DNA from: Candidatus Gastranaerophilales bacterium
GTDB taxonomy: Bacteria > Cyanobacteriota > Vampirovibrionia > Gastranaerophilales > Gastranaerophilaceae
DNA: 42,729 nt
Direction: 5' to 3'
NCBI GenBank assembly: GCA_944325945.1
Contig: CALVBW010000021.1
Location: 1 to 42,729, forward strand
Shown: in pieces, positions 15,358 to 23,979 of the stretch
Position numbering within the stretch: position 1 is the first letter of the stretch
Layout: every line of letters starts with the position of its first letter
The notes under the pieces: generated by a model
Told to the model about the DNA's origin: nothing
Database searches by the model: none
What the model saw: the letters and a program-made list of their open reading frames with translations, nothing else
Made by a program: the position numbers and the translations under genes

Positions 15358-18300
15358 ATGCCGGGAAAAACTATAACAGTTGACGGTAACTACGCAGCGG
15401 CGCATATAGCATATGCGTTAAGCGAAGTATCAGCGATTTATCCTATCACCCCGTCATCAACAATGGGCGAATGGATAGACGAATGGGCGTCCCAGCACAA
15501 ACAAAACATCTGGGGCAAAGAAGTGAGAGTAGCTGAAATGCAATCAGAAGCTGGTGCTGCAGGTGCAGTACACGGCGCACTGGCAGCAGGGTCTTTAACC
15601 TCAACATACACAGCTTCACAGGGCTTGTTGTTGATGATTCCTGTAATGCATAAGATTGCGGGCGAAATGCTTCCTTCAGTAATTCACGTTGCAGCACGTG
15701 CAATAGCTGCACAATCATTATCAATTTTCGGTGATCATTCCGACGTTATGGGATGCCGTAACACAGGTTATGCAATGCTCGCCGCAAATTCAGTTCAGGA
15801 AGAAATGGATCTGGCTTTAGTTGCACACCTTTCAACTTACAAAGCAAAAGTTCCGTTCTTGCAGTTCTTTGACGGTTTCAGAACATCACACGAGGTTCAC
15901 AAAATCGAAGAGATTTCTTATGAAGACATTGCAAAACTTGTTGAGCCGAAATACATTGAAGAGTTCAAAAACAGAGCAATGAGACCGGAAGCCCCTGTAT
16001 GCAAAGTCGGCGCACAAAATACCGATGTTTACTTCCAGGGTCGTGAAACAGTTAATAAGTACTATGAAATGGTACCTGACATTGTTCAGGAATATATGGA
16101 TAAAGTTGCCTCTGTAACAGGCAGACAGTATCATCCGTTTGATTACGTCGGCGCACCTGACGCTACTGATGTAATCGTTGCAATGGGTTCAGGCTGCGAA
16201 ACAATTGAAGAAACAATCGAATACCTGAATGCAAAACGCGGAACTAAATACGGTTTGGTTAAGGTTAGACTGTATAGACCGTTTGACGTTAAACGTTTCA
16301 ATGAAGCATTACCGAAATCAGTTAAACGTATAACAGTTCTTGACAGAACAAAAGAACCCGGTTCTATCGGCGAACCTTTATACTTAGACGTTGTAGCAGC
16401 TCTTGAAAATAAAGATATCAGAGTTATCGGCGGACGTTACGGATTATCATCAAAAGAATTCACTCCGTCAATGGTTCTGGCTGTTTACAAACACGCTGAA
16501 AACAACGGCTTCCACGGTTTCACCGTAGGTATCGAAGATGACGTAACTCATAAATCATTAAAAGTTACCGAACACATCGTAACGGAACCCGAAGGAACTA
16601 CAAACTGTATGTTCTGGGGCTTAGGCTCTGACGGTACCGTTGGTGCTAACAAAAACTCAATTAAAATTATCGGTCAATATACAAACAAAGATGCTCAGGC
16701 ATACTTTGCATATGACTCTAAAAAATCATTCGGTGTAACCGTTTCTCACTTGAGATTCGGCGACAAACCGATTAAATCAACTTACCTTATCACGGCTCCT
16801 GACTTTGTATCTTGCTCAGCTCATGCATACATCGGCAGATATGACCTGTTGAAAGGTATTAAAGAAGGCGGAACATTCTTACTCAACAGCCCGTATACAA
16901 AAGACGAAGCATTCGCTCATTTGACACGCGATATGCAAAAAACTATTATTGATAAGAAAATCAAATTCTATAACGTAGATGCCGAAAAACTTATCGAACA
17001 GCAGCCGGGCTTGAGAGGAAAAGGCGCCAATACGGTTATGATGGTTGCATACTTCAAAGTTTCAGGTATAATCCCGTTTGAACAGGCTCTTGAAGGTATG
17101 AGAGAAATGACCAAGAAAACTTTCAAGAAAAAAGGCGATGACGTTGTTAATATGAACTTAGCGTTAATTGACGCTGCGGTTGATGCTTGTCAGGAAGTTC
17201 CTGTACCGGCAACTCTTGACGGCGTTGGTTGCGTTGACGACGTTAAATTAATCCCTGATAACGCATCTGACTTTGCTAAGAAAATCATTGAACCTTCAAT
17301 GAGACAAAAAGGCGATGATATTCCGGTATCAGCAATGTCAAATGACGGCGTAATCCCGACAGGCACTGCCTGCCTTGAAAAACGCGGTATCGCACCTCGT
17401 GTTCCTCACTGGAATTCTGAATTCTGTATTCAGTGCGGAATCTGCGCATCAGCTTGTCCTCACGCTGCAATCAGAACAAAACTTATTGAAGCTGACGATT
17501 TGAAAGATGCTCCTGCATCATTCAACACTGTTGATGCAAAACCGAGTGACCACGGTGAAAAATTCAAAGTTCAGGTATACTGCAAAGACTGCACAGGCTG
17601 CGGTGTTTGTATTGATCAATGTCCGATGGCTAAAAATCCTGAAAAAGCAGCACTCACCTGGTCTTCAATCGAAAAAGAAGAAGCTGCTTGCGAAATGGTT
17701 AATGAAGAATTCTTTGACGCATTACCTGATAATGTTATGGGTAAAAATACAACCAAAACAATTAAAGGCGCAATGCTCAGAAAACCGTTGTTTGAATTCT
17801 CAGGCGCCTGCGCAGGCTGCGGTGAAACACCTTATGTAAAACTTGTTTCACAACTGTTCGGCGAAAACATGATTATCGCAAACGCAACAGGCTGCTCTTC
17901 AATATATTCAGGCACATTCCCGACTATTCCTTATACAACAAATAAAGAAGGTCGCGGTCCTGCCTGGGCTAACTCATTGTTTGAAGACAACGCTGAATTC
18001 GGTTTCGGTATGAGACTTGCAGTTGATCAGCACAGAAGCACTTTGAAAACTTATGTTGAAAAAGTTCTTTCTAACGAAAAAACTCCTGCCGATTTGAAAG
18101 AAGCTTTGAACGAAGCTATGTCGCACTTTGAAAATTCAAAAACTGACGAAGCTCACAAAGCTCAGGATAAAGTAAAAGAAGTTCTTGCTAAATACAAAGA
18201 CGTAACATGTCCTGATTTAGCAAAAGTTAGAGAACTTCAAGACTACTTTACGGATAAATCAGTCTGGATTATCGGCGGCGACGGCTGGGCAAACGATATC

Positions 18301-18891
18301 GGATACGGCGGTATTGACCACGTTCTGGCTCAAAATCAGGATGTAAATATCCTCGTACTTGATACGGAAGTTTACTCAAATACGGGCGGTCAAGCTTCCA
18401 AATCAACTCCGACCGGTGCGGTTGCCAAATTCGCTACAGGCGGTAAGAAAACATATAAGAAAAATATGGGCTTGATGAGCATGTCATACGGCTATGTATA
18501 CGTTGCATCAGTTGCTCTCGGTGCTGACAGAGCGCAAACTCTTAAAGCATTCCAGGAAGCTGAAGCATACAAAGGTCCGTCAATCATATTTGCTTACGCA
18601 CCTTGTATCGCACACGGTATTGACATGTCTAAAACCCAGACAGAACAAAAACGCGCGGTTGACGCCGGATACTTCCCGTTATACAGATACAACCCTGATA
18701 ACGAAGTTCCGTTCACCTGGGACGCTAAAGATCCGAAAGAAAGCTATCAGGAATTCATCAGATCAGAAGGACGTTATAAATCTCTGATGAAAACCAACCC
18801 TGAAGCTGCGGAAGCTCTTTACGCTCAGGCTGAAGAAGATGCCGCAAAACGTATGGCTGTTTATAAAGCAGTCGGCGAATTGATGAGATAA
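15358..18891 (+). CDS. nifJ: Pyruvate:ferredoxin (flavodoxin) oxidoreductase
   Basis: This is a full-length single-chain enzyme of 1177 residues, the usual length. It oxidises pyruvate with CoA to acetyl-CoA and CO2 and passes electrons to ferredoxin, the key step of anaerobic fermentation. Domain order is complete. YPITPSSTMGEW (about 27-38) opens the first domain. CIQCGICASACPH (about 690) and CKDCTGCGVCIDQCP (about 741) bind two [4Fe-4S] clusters. CAGCGETPY (about 817) starts the thiamine-diphosphate domain and coordinates the proximal cluster. GDGWANDIGYGG (about 973) with NTGGQ binds TPP-Mg. The gene is a single transcription unit with its own strong promoter, strong RBS and terminator. 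The codon use looks like that of a highly expressed gene. Confidence 0.97.
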   Translation: MPGKTITVDGNYAAAHIAYALSEVSAIYPITPSSTMGEWIDEWASQHKQNIWGKEVRVAEMQSEAGAAGAVHGALAAGSLTSTYTASQGLLLMIPVMHKIAGEMLPSVIHVAARAIAAQSLSIFGDHSDVMGCRNTGYAMLAANSVQEEMDLALVAHLSTYKAKVPFLQFFDGFRTSHEVHKIEEISYEDIAKLVEPKYIEEFKNRAMRPEAPVCKVGAQNTDVYFQGRETVNKYYEMVPDIVQEYMDKVASVTGRQYHPFDYVGAPDATDVIVAMGSGCETIEETIEYLNAKRGTKYGLVKVRLYRPFDVKRFNEALPKSVKRITVLDRTKEPGSIGEPLYLDVVAALENKDIRVIGGRYGLSSKEFTPSMVLAVYKHAENNGFHGFTVGIEDDVTHKSLKVTEHIVTEPEGTTNCMFWGLGSDGTVGANKNSIKIIGQYTNKDAQAYFAYDSKKSFGVTVSHLRFGDKPIKSTYLITAPDFVSCSAHAYIGRYDLLKGIKEGGTFLLNSPYTKDEAFAHLTRDMQKTIIDKKIKFYNVDAEKLIEQQPGLRGKGANTVMMVAYFKVSGIIPFEQALEGMREMTKKTFKKKGDDVVNMNLALIDAAVDACQEVPVPATLDGVGCVDDVKLIPDNASDFAKKIIEPSMRQKGDDIPVSAMSNDGVIPTGTACLEKRGIAPRVPHWNSEFCIQCGICASACPHAAIRTKLIEADDLKDAPASFNTVDAKPSDHGEKFKVQVYCKDCTGCGVCIDQCPMAKNPEKAALTWSSIEKEEAACEMVNEEFFDALPDNVMGKNTTKTIKGAMLRKPLFEFSGACAGCGETPYVKLVSQLFGENMIIANATGCSSIYSGTFPTIPYTTNKEGRGPAWANSLFEDNAEFGFGMRLAVDQHRSTLKTYVEKVLSNEKTPADLKEALNEAMSHFENSKTDEAHKAQDKVKEVLAKYKDVTCPDLAKVRELQDYFTDKSVWIIGGDGWANDIGYGGIDHVLAQNQDVNILVLDTEVYSNTGGQASKSTPTGAVAKFATGGKKTYKKNMGLMSMSYGYVYVASVALGADRAQTLKAFQEAEAYKGPSIIFAYAPCIAHGIDMSKTQTEQKRAVDAGYFPLYRYNPDNEVPFTWDAKDPKESYQEFIRSEGRYKSLMKTNPEAAEALYAQAEEDAAKRMAVYKAVGELMR

Positions 18892-18910
18892 TTCTTTTAT
18901 CTCGGAACAA

Positions 18911-18941
18911 AAAAGACTCCCTTCAAGGGAGTCTTTTTTTT
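18911..18941 (+). terminator. Terminator after nifJ (bidirectional)
   Basis: AAAAGACTCCCTT pairs with AAGGGAGTCTTTT and an eight-T run follows. The A-rich left flank gives a U-run on the minus strand as well, so it can also end the convergent gene at 18955. Confidence 0.92.
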
Positions 18942-18954
18942 ATAGTTAAATAAA

Positions 18955-19749
18955 TTACGCTACAAAACTGTCTTTGTATTCAGTATAAGTTGTCTCATCC
19001 TGACTGAATCCGATGATTTTAAGCTCACGGCCGTTTTCATCAACCTTAATTTTTCTTACTTCAACAGGATTTCCGTTTATATCATTTGTAAATTCATATT
19101 TATTCACGCCGTCAGGCTCAAAGGCTGTAACGATATGTGTTGTAAATTCGCCTTCAGGAAGTGTATCCACGGCAAATTGTATATTTTTTTCTTTGAGTTT
19201 TCCTGTCAATTCATCAATTTTTGTTTGAAAATTAATGTCATAATCCTGATAAGGAGATTTGTCTTTTTCGTATATATTGGTTCTTGAACGGAAATTGCCG
19301 TCAGCGCTATAGTTCGTCATAGAGGTTTTTAAGCCTGTAGCTTCAGGATTCAGGCAATATTCAAATTTGGTATAGCCGTCAAGATCATCTGCGGAGGCGT
19401 TTTTATTCTTATAGAAGAAAATTTCCGACGGTTGTCCGTTTTCAAAAATTTCAAGGATTTTAGAGTTTTTGCCGGCATCAGATATTTTGAAGTCAACGCC
19501 TTCAGTTTTATTTTGAGCCAGAAGTTCTGTTTTTTTATCTTCAAGACTTTTCTTTACAAACGGTTTTTTATTAACAGCTGCAACTCCGCTGTAAGCTTTT
19601 GCGGCGTCAGCAGCTTCTTTGCTCATTATTTCCTGTTTTGGCTGTGCGATTGTTTCTTCTGATGTAAAACTTTCATTTTTAGGTTGAGCAGAAATGCTGT
19701 AATTTTTTAGTAAATTTGTTGACGGCATCGCCGGTGTAATTTTTTCCAT
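18955..19749 (-). CDS. Unknown protein (264 aa), Lys/Asn-rich
   Basis: The gene is well supported by TAAGGAGAAAAA before its ATG. The N-terminal 80 residues are low-complexity (Ser, Thr, Gln, Ala) and probably disordered. The rest alternates short strands and turns: E-F-T-T-H-I-V-T-A-F-E-P-D-G-V-N-K-Y and D-I-N-G-N-P-V-E-V-R-K-I-K-V-D-E-N-G look like MORN/YD-type beta hairpins that process text-like repeats of D/N-G turns. It has no signal peptide and no catalytic motif. No family is recognised. It stands alone between nifJ and the small gene at 19861. Confidence 0.75.
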   Translation of the reverse strand: MEKITPAMPSTNLLKNYSISAQPKNESFTSEETIAQPKQEIMSKEAADAAKAYSGVAAVNKKPFVKKSLEDKKTELLAQNKTEGVDFKISDAGKNSKILEIFENGQPSEIFFYKNKNASADDLDGYTKFEYCLNPEATGLKTSMTNYSADGNFRSRTNIYEKDKSPYQDYDINFQTKIDELTGKLKEKNIQFAVDTLPEGEFTTHIVTAFEPDGVNKYEFTNDINGNPVEVRKIKVDENGRELKIIGFSQDETTYTEYKDSFVA

Positions 19750-19831
19750 GAATTTTTCTCCTTACAGATATAATAATTCAAAATTTATTATATATTACTT
19801 TTTATGAAAATTTTTCTACATATTTTGTTAC

Positions 19832-19858
19832 AAAAGGACTGAAAAATTCAGTCCTTTT
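19832..19858 (-). terminator. Terminator of the 79-residue gene
   Basis: AAAAGGACTGAA pairs with TTCAGTCCTTTT around AAA. On the minus strand it is followed by GTCCTTTTG, and on the plus strand by TTTTATTTAA. It sits directly after the stop of the gene at 19861. Confidence 0.7.
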
Positions 19859-19860
19859 AT

Positions 19861-20100
19861 TTAATACATAACCTGAGGTTTTCCAAGTGTGTCCGCTATT
19901 TTCAATGCTTTAAGACAATAAAGCTGCATTTGTTCGACATCCGTTAATTTTTGACCATTTTTTGCCTTTGTTTGCAAATATTCATACAATTTTTCCATGC
20001 GGATTTGCTGCTGTATTCTGGCTCTGTCACGCATAATTTCATGCGGTGAACGTCTCGGCGCAGGACAACATTGATTTACACCTGAAATACTATTAACCAT
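19861..20100 (-). CDS. Small unknown protein (79 aa)
   Basis: The start ATG at 20100 has AAAGGAG seven bases upstream; a GTG six bases earlier is less well spaced. The N-terminus (MVNSISGVNQCCPAPRR) is polar with a Cys-Cys pair. Residues 22-75 are predicted helical (RARIQQQIRMEKLYEYLQ, EQMQLYCLKALKIADTLG), with an N-G-Q-K-L-T-D-V-E-Q turn between helices. It has no signal peptide or recognised family. It is divergent from the 51-residue gene at 20255. Confidence 0.7.
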   Translation of the reverse strand: MVNSISGVNQCCPAPRRSPHEIMRDRARIQQQIRMEKLYEYLQTKAKNGQKLTDVEQMQLYCLKALKIADTLGKPQVMY

Positions 20101-20204
20101 AAACACACTCCTTTCATATATTTATAAAGTTTTCCGGTAAAAAAATCTTGCTTAAACATCAAAAAAAATGTTAATTTTTTTTACAAAAATCAATATTACA
20201 TTAA

Positions 20205-20230
20205 AGATTATCGAGAGACACACCGATAAA
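20205..20230 (+). other. 5'-UTR stem-loop before the 51-residue gene
   Basis: TTATCG pairs with CGATAA around GAGACACAC about 30 bases before the start of the gene at 20255. It could be a regulatory or mRNA-protecting hairpin; nothing else supports a function. Confidence 0.35.
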
Positions 20231-20254
20231 AAATATGTAATAAAGGAGTAGTTC

Positions 20255-20410
20255 ATGTTAAAAAAGATTTCACAACCTTCGTGTAATATAAGCGATAGTG
20301 TTGAATTTATATTAAGAGGAGCGAGAAAGCGCCGTTCAATGGCGTTAATGAATGCGAACGCAATAAACGCGGACGCAGGTATTCAAGGCAAACTGAGAGC
20401 CGTAAAATAA
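20255..20410 (+). CDS. Small basic protein (51 aa)
   Basis: A 51-codon frame begins MLKKISQPSCNISDS and ends GKLRAVK. TAAAGGAGTAG lies seven bases before the ATG, a very strong RBS for so short a gene. The centre is Arg/Lys-rich (LRGARKRRSMALM) and the C-terminal half is Ala/Asn-rich. An upstream TTTACA and an AT-rich -10 region (20180-20207) could be its promoter. No family is recognised. It could be a nucleic-acid-binding peptide or a ribosome-associated factor. The RBS and clean stop make a real gene likely. Confidence 0.6.
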   Translation: MLKKISQPSCNISDSVEFILRGARKRRSMALMNANAINADAGIQGKLRAVK

Positions 20411-20434
20411 TACGATAAGAAGAGAGTTTTTTTG

Positions 20435-20456
20435 AGGCGGATTTAATCCGCCTTAT
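20435..20456 (+). terminator. Terminator-like hairpin between convergent genes
   Basis: AGGCGGAT and ATCCGCCT form an 8-bp stem with a TTA loop, followed by TATTTATTG. The U-run is imperfect. It lies between the 51-residue gene and the stop of the methyltransferase on the other strand and may serve both. Confidence 0.5.
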
Positions 20457-21200
20457 TTATTGTATAAATAATTCATAAAGTACAACGGCGCATGAAACAC
20501 TCAAATTCAGTGACTCAACCTCATTTGTCATTTCGATTTTAACACTGTCCGTTGCAAAATTTTGTAATTCCGTGCTCAATCCGTCAGCCTCGGAGCCGAA
20601 CATAACAAGACACGGCAAATCGGTTTTCTGGTTTTTCAGATAATTATTTGCACGCGGCAGGGTGGCAATTCTTGAAAAATCAGCAAAAAGTTCATTCAGT
20701 TCAGCAAAATTTTTCATTTCGAAAACCGGAACACGCCATAAGTTTCCGACAGTAGCTCTGACGCATTTCGGGTTATACAAATCCACACTGTCGCCGTAAA
20801 GTACAACTGCATCAACGCCAAAAGCCGCGCAGGTTCGCAATATTGTCCCCAGATTTCCTGCATCTTTTATCCCCTCAAGCAGCACGACTTTTTGTGATTT
20901 TTTTAAAATTTTGCGGTCGTATTCCTTTTTAAATGCAACTCCGACAGCATCAGGTGCCGAATCTGTTGTGGAAATTTTTTTCAAAACGGCATCAGTTGTC
21001 AGAATTATTTTATCACCTAAAAAAGTGTAGTCACCGGCTTTATCTTTTTTTACAAATACGTAATCCGTTTCTATACCCGCATTATACGCCCCTTCAATTG
21101 CCTTGAAGCCTTCAAGCAGAAATTTTTCAGTCCTGTATTTTTTCTGCTGCAGCTTTACGGTTTCTTTGACAAGGTCGTTATGCAAGCTTGTAATTTCCAT
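20457..21200 (-). CDS. TrmH/SpoU-family RNA 2'-O-methyltransferase
   Basis: This 247-residue protein has the N-terminal L30e-like substrate-binding domain (residues 1-90, KFLLEGFKAIEGA) and a C-terminal SPOUT knot. The three SpoU motifs are present: motif 1 around GNLGTILRTCAAFGV, motif 2 around MFGSEADGLS, and motif 3 around SLNLSVSCAVVLYE. It would methylate a ribose 2'-OH in rRNA or tRNA with SAM. The substrate is not predictable. It directly abuts the M24 peptidase gene upstream (stop and start one base apart), so the two are likely cotranscribed with the parvulin. Confidence 0.9.
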   Translation of the reverse strand: MEITSLHNDLVKETVKLQQKKYRTEKFLLEGFKAIEGAYNAGIETDYVFVKKDKAGDYTFLGDKIILTTDAVLKKISTTDSAPDAVGVAFKKEYDRKILKKSQKVVLLEGIKDAGNLGTILRTCAAFGVDAVVLYGDSVDLYNPKCVRATVGNLWRVPVFEMKNFAELNELFADFSRIATLPRANNYLKNQKTDLPCLVMFGSEADGLSTELQNFATDSVKIEMTNEVESLNLSVSCAVVLYELFIQ

Positions 21201-22763
21201 CTAAATCCCTCCGAATTCTTCCAGCCACTCTTTTTCAATATTTGTCAAAAGAGTGTAGTCAATCAATTTGTTTTCATAAGGCATTTTTACAAACGATTTT
21301 ATTTTTCCGTTTTCCAGATAGCAGGAATTTTCGAGCCGGACGCCAAAATGTTCGGCATTATAAAGACCTGGTTCAATCGTAAAGCACATATTATCACGGA
21401 GCGGAGTTTTTGCGATATCGCCTTTTCCGAGATTCGGCGGTGCTTCATGAACATTAATCCCGATGCCGTGCCCAAGTCCGTGGTTGAAAACAAAACCGTC
21501 AACAGGGTTTTCGTCAAAGAACACACGCGCTTCCGCGTCAATGTCATAACCTGTCATGCCTTCTTTGATTTCGGTATTATAAGCATGTAAAAATGCTTTC
21601 AAAACGGTTGTATAAACTTTTTTTTGCAGCTCGTCAGGCTCGCCTTTAACAAAAACACGCGTAATATCGGTTGCGAGTCCGCCGTCAAAATACGCGCCGC
21701 AATCTATTAAAACAAGGCTTCCGTCTTTCAAAACCTCATCAGGAGACGATTTTGAATAATGCGCAAGTGCGGAGTTCTTGTCTTTAGCGACAATTGAATT
21801 GAAACTCAAACCTTTTGCGCCGTTTTTAATAAATTCTTCTTCAAGTTTGCGGGCAATATCAAATTCCGAAATATTATCGTGAGAATTTATATATTCGCGC
21901 ACAGCCCTTACTGCATTATCGGTACGCCTGAAAGCGTCCTTGTAATGTGCGATTTCCGCATCTGTTTTAATGGATTTCATTAATTTAACGGGGTTAGATG
22001 TTAAATCAGCCGCGCGGTCGCCTAAAAGTGCGTAATCATAAGCGTTTATGGACGATTTGTCAACATAAATTTTTTTATCAAGTGTTTTGATAAATTCTTC
22101 AAACTTATCAAGCCTGTCAGCTTCAAAAAGCACCGCTTTATCTTTTAAAATAACCGCTTTAGCCTTGATTTTGGCGGAAAAAGGCATGGAAAAATCTCTG
22201 AGATTAAACAAATAAGAGACTTCTTCAAGGTTTGTCAAAAGAATTGCTTCATTGTCATTGAGTTTAATTTTTGCTATTTTTTCGTCAGCTGAAAGCCCCG
22301 TGAGGCTTTTGTCCACAGGCACGATTTCAGAGCTGCCGGATGCGTCGATAACATCCAGCGGGTCATCGGAAATCAGCTTAATTTTACGTTGTTTTTGTAT
22401 AAAATCAACGGTTGATTGTGAATTTTTGCGTGAAAAAAGTCCCAATACTGCGTCTTGCGGAATTTTTTTCAGCATTTCGTCCAAAAATTTTTGTCCGGTT
22501 TGTAATTTTACAACCGTAGTAACGGAATGATCGACTTCAAGATCAGCCTGAATGTGGTATCTGCCGTCGACAAAGAGAAAAACATTTTCCCGTGATACAA
22601 GTGCATCGCCGGTTGATCCTGAAAATCCTGTCAGATGATAGCGGGAATTTTCTGCAAGGGTATTGTATTCCACCAGAAACTGATTAGTGGAATTAACGAG
22701 CAAAAAGTCGACCTTTTGTTCGGTCATAAAATCTCGAAGCATCTGTAAAACGTTATAGTGCAT
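21201..22763 (-). CDS. Xaa-Pro aminopeptidase-like peptidase, M24 family
   Basis: This 520-residue protein has two N-terminal creatinase-like domains and a C-terminal pita-bread domain. The five metal ligands are visible: D354 (VLIDCGAY), D366 (TDITRV), H432 (GHGIG), E464 (FTIEPG) and E478 (VRLEN). H439 in NVHE is the usual second-shell His. It removes N-terminal residues preceding proline, using two Mn or Co ions, in the cytoplasm. The length with the extra N-terminal domain resembles the eukaryote-like/XPNPEP branch more than short PepP. Its start overlaps the parvulin stop by one base, implying coupling. Confidence 0.9.
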   Translation of the reverse strand: MHYNVLQMLRDFMTEQKVDFLLVNSTNQFLVEYNTLAENSRYHLTGFSGSTGDALVSRENVFLFVDGRYHIQADLEVDHSVTTVVKLQTGQKFLDEMLKKIPQDAVLGLFSRKNSQSTVDFIQKQRKIKLISDDPLDVIDASGSSEIVPVDKSLTGLSADEKIAKIKLNDNEAILLTNLEEVSYLFNLRDFSMPFSAKIKAKAVILKDKAVLFEADRLDKFEEFIKTLDKKIYVDKSSINAYDYALLGDRAADLTSNPVKLMKSIKTDAEIAHYKDAFRRTDNAVRAVREYINSHDNISEFDIARKLEEEFIKNGAKGLSFNSIVAKDKNSALAHYSKSSPDEVLKDGSLVLIDCGAYFDGGLATDITRVFVKGEPDELQKKVYTTVLKAFLHAYNTEIKEGMTGYDIDAEARVFFDENPVDGFVFNHGLGHGIGINVHEAPPNLGKGDIAKTPLRDNMCFTIEPGLYNAEHFGVRLENSCYLENGKIKSFVKMPYENKLIDYTLLTNIEKEWLEEFGGI

Positions 22764-23044
22764 TATTTTTTACCGGTCAGCTGGATTAAATGCCATCCGA
22801 ACTGAGTTTGGACGGGTTTTGAAACTTCGCCGACTTCCATATCAAAAGCAGCATCTTCAAACGGTTTAACCATCATGCCGCGTCCGAAATATCCCAGATC
22901 CCCGCCGGCTCTGCCGGATGGGCAAAGAGAATATGCTTTTGCAGTATCGGCAAAAGATGCGCCGTTTTTAATTTCGTCATACAATTTTTGAGCTTCCTCT
23001 TCGGTTTTGACGAGGATATGGCTTGCTTTAACTTCTGTTGTCAT
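22763..23044 (-). CDS. Peptidyl-prolyl isomerase, parvulin (PpiC) type
   Basis: This 93-residue single-domain parvulin has the core motifs A-S-H-I-L-V, GRAGGDLGYFGRG and the ending FGWHLIQLTGKK. It catalyses cis-trans isomerisation of prolyl bonds. There is no signal peptide, so it acts in the cytoplasm, like E. coli PpiC. The ATG at 23044 has AAAGGAG nine bases upstream; the longer frame lacks this. It is the first gene of a parvulin - M24 peptidase - TrmH operon. The first two are both proline-related, a plausible functional link. Confidence 0.93.
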   Translation of the reverse strand: MTTEVKASHILVKTEEEAQKLYDEIKNGASFADTAKAYSLCPSGRAGGDLGYFGRGMMVKPFEDAAFDMEVGEVSKPVQTQFGWHLIQLTGKK

Positions 23045-23068
23045 AAATTTAAACTCCTTTTTTAAAGG

Positions 23069-23097
23069 ATTATACTCCAAAAAGCAGTTATGCGCAA
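23069..23097 (-). promoter_or_regulatory. Promoter of the parvulin operon
   Basis: On the minus strand TTGCGC - 17 bases - TATAAT. The -10 box is a perfect consensus and gives a leader of about 18 bases that holds the AAGGAG RBS. Confidence 0.78.
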
Positions 23098-23099
23098 CA

Positions 23100-23420
23100 G
23101 AAATTTACAGGAAATGTAAAAAATGCATAAAAAAGCGTAAGCCCAAAATATTTTAAACCAAACCCGCTAAAGAAAAAATCTTGTCGCAACCCCGAAAAAA
23201 GTGCCTGGATATCTTGAGCCTACGTATATATAATAACTCTTTTCAGGGCTTATTTCACCCTTCTGAAGAATTACTTTTATTGTGATAAAAATAACGATTA
23301 ATAATTAATTCGGTAGAGCTAGATAGTTGGGGTTTATATAATCCTACCCTCTGCCTTTGAGAGAGGGGTGCCTGAGGCACGACAACATACCCCTTAAAGT
23401 TTATCTCTCCTAATAAAAAA
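23100..23420. other. 320-base gap, no gene; possible structured RNA and a dispersed repeat
   Basis: No ORF with an RBS is seen. TAAGCCC near 23140 and GGGCTTA near 23245 are exact complements 100 bases apart, enclosing CGCAACCCCG and a GTGCCTGG...TTGAGCC stretch, so a structured RNA is possible. At about 23341-23380 CCCTCTGCCTTTGAGAGAGG followed by TGCCTGAGGCA resembles widespread short palindromic repeats of bacterial intergenic DNA. The rest is AT-rich. Confidence 0.3.
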
Positions 23421-23446
23421 AACACCCTGATAGGGTGCTTTTTTAT
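23421..23446 (-). terminator. Terminator of tRNA-Gly
   Basis: CACCCT and AGGGTG form the stem, with a run of eight T on the minus strand directly after it. It lies just after the tRNA. Confidence 0.88.
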
Positions 23447-23448
23447 TA

Positions 23449-23520
23449 GCGGAAGACGAGATTCGAACTCGCAACAACCTGCTTGGAAGGCAGGGACTCT
23501 ACCATTGAGTTACTTCCGCA
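23449..23520 (-). tRNA. tRNA-Gly (anticodon UCC)
   Basis: The minus strand folds as a tRNA: acceptor GCGGAAG/CTTCCGC, a D arm with AATGGTAGA, an anticodon stem CCTGC/GCAGG around CTTCCAA (anticodon TCC), and a T arm GCGAG-TTCGAAT-CTCGT. The discriminator base is U, as in bacterial tRNA-Gly. CCA is not encoded. Confidence 0.95.
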
Positions 23521-23528
23521 ACAAATCT

Positions 23529-23557
23529 ATTCTAAGATAAAAATAAAAAAATTGCAA
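23529..23557 (-). promoter_or_regulatory. Promoter of tRNA-Gly
   Basis: On the minus strand TTGCAA - 17 bases - TAGAAT, with the -10 box eight bases from the mature tRNA 5' end. Transcription would thus start almost at the tRNA itself. Confidence 0.65.
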
Positions 23558-23592
23558 GCTTAGCTCTCCGGGCATATAAATCCACAAAAAAT

Positions 23593-23616
23593 GAGGACCG
23601 GAGTCCTCTTTTTTTT
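23593..23616 (-). terminator. Terminator of rplU-rpmA
   Basis: GAGGAC and GTCCTC form a stem around a four-base loop. On the minus strand ATTTTTTG follows. It sits 16 bases after the rpmA stop. Confidence 0.82.
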
Positions 23617-23631
23617 ATTTTTTAAAAATTC

Positions 23632-23886
23632 TTACACCGCGTAAACGCTGACCTGTTTTCTGTCGCGTCTGTGGGGTTCAAATTTCACCTGACCGTCAAT
23701 CAATGCGAACAAAGTATCATCAGAACCGATACCTACATTGTTTCCGGGATGAATTTTAGTACCTCTCTGGCGGACAAGAATATTTCCGGCTTTAACAGTT
23801 TCGCCGCCGAATTTTTTGACGCCCAAGCGCTTAGCTTCCGAGTCGCGTCCGTTACGGGTAGATCCCATACCTTTCTTATGTGCCAT
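23632..23886 (-). CDS. rpmA: 50S ribosomal protein L27
   Basis: An 84-residue L27 that starts [20 protein letters not shown], with the conserved G-x-x-I-x-V-R-Q-R-G-x-x-x-H-P-G block in the middle. L27 lies near the peptidyl-transferase centre. It starts directly at MAHKKG, so it lacks the cleavable N-terminal extension seen in Firmicutes and Fusobacteria; this argues against those phyla. It follows rplU by 93 bases with a GGAGAAA RBS. Confidence 0.97.
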   Translation of the reverse strand: MAHKKGMGSTRNGRDSEAKRLGVKKFGGETVKAGNILVRQRGTKIHPGNNVGIGSDDTLFALIDGQVKFEPHRRDRKQVSVYAV

Positions 23887-23979
23887 TTTTATTTCTCCTT
23901 TAAATTTTTAGATTTGTGCCTGAATTTTTAACTGTTTTGTGAGTAACCCGAACTTCAAATACTTTCAAGCATTGAAGGG

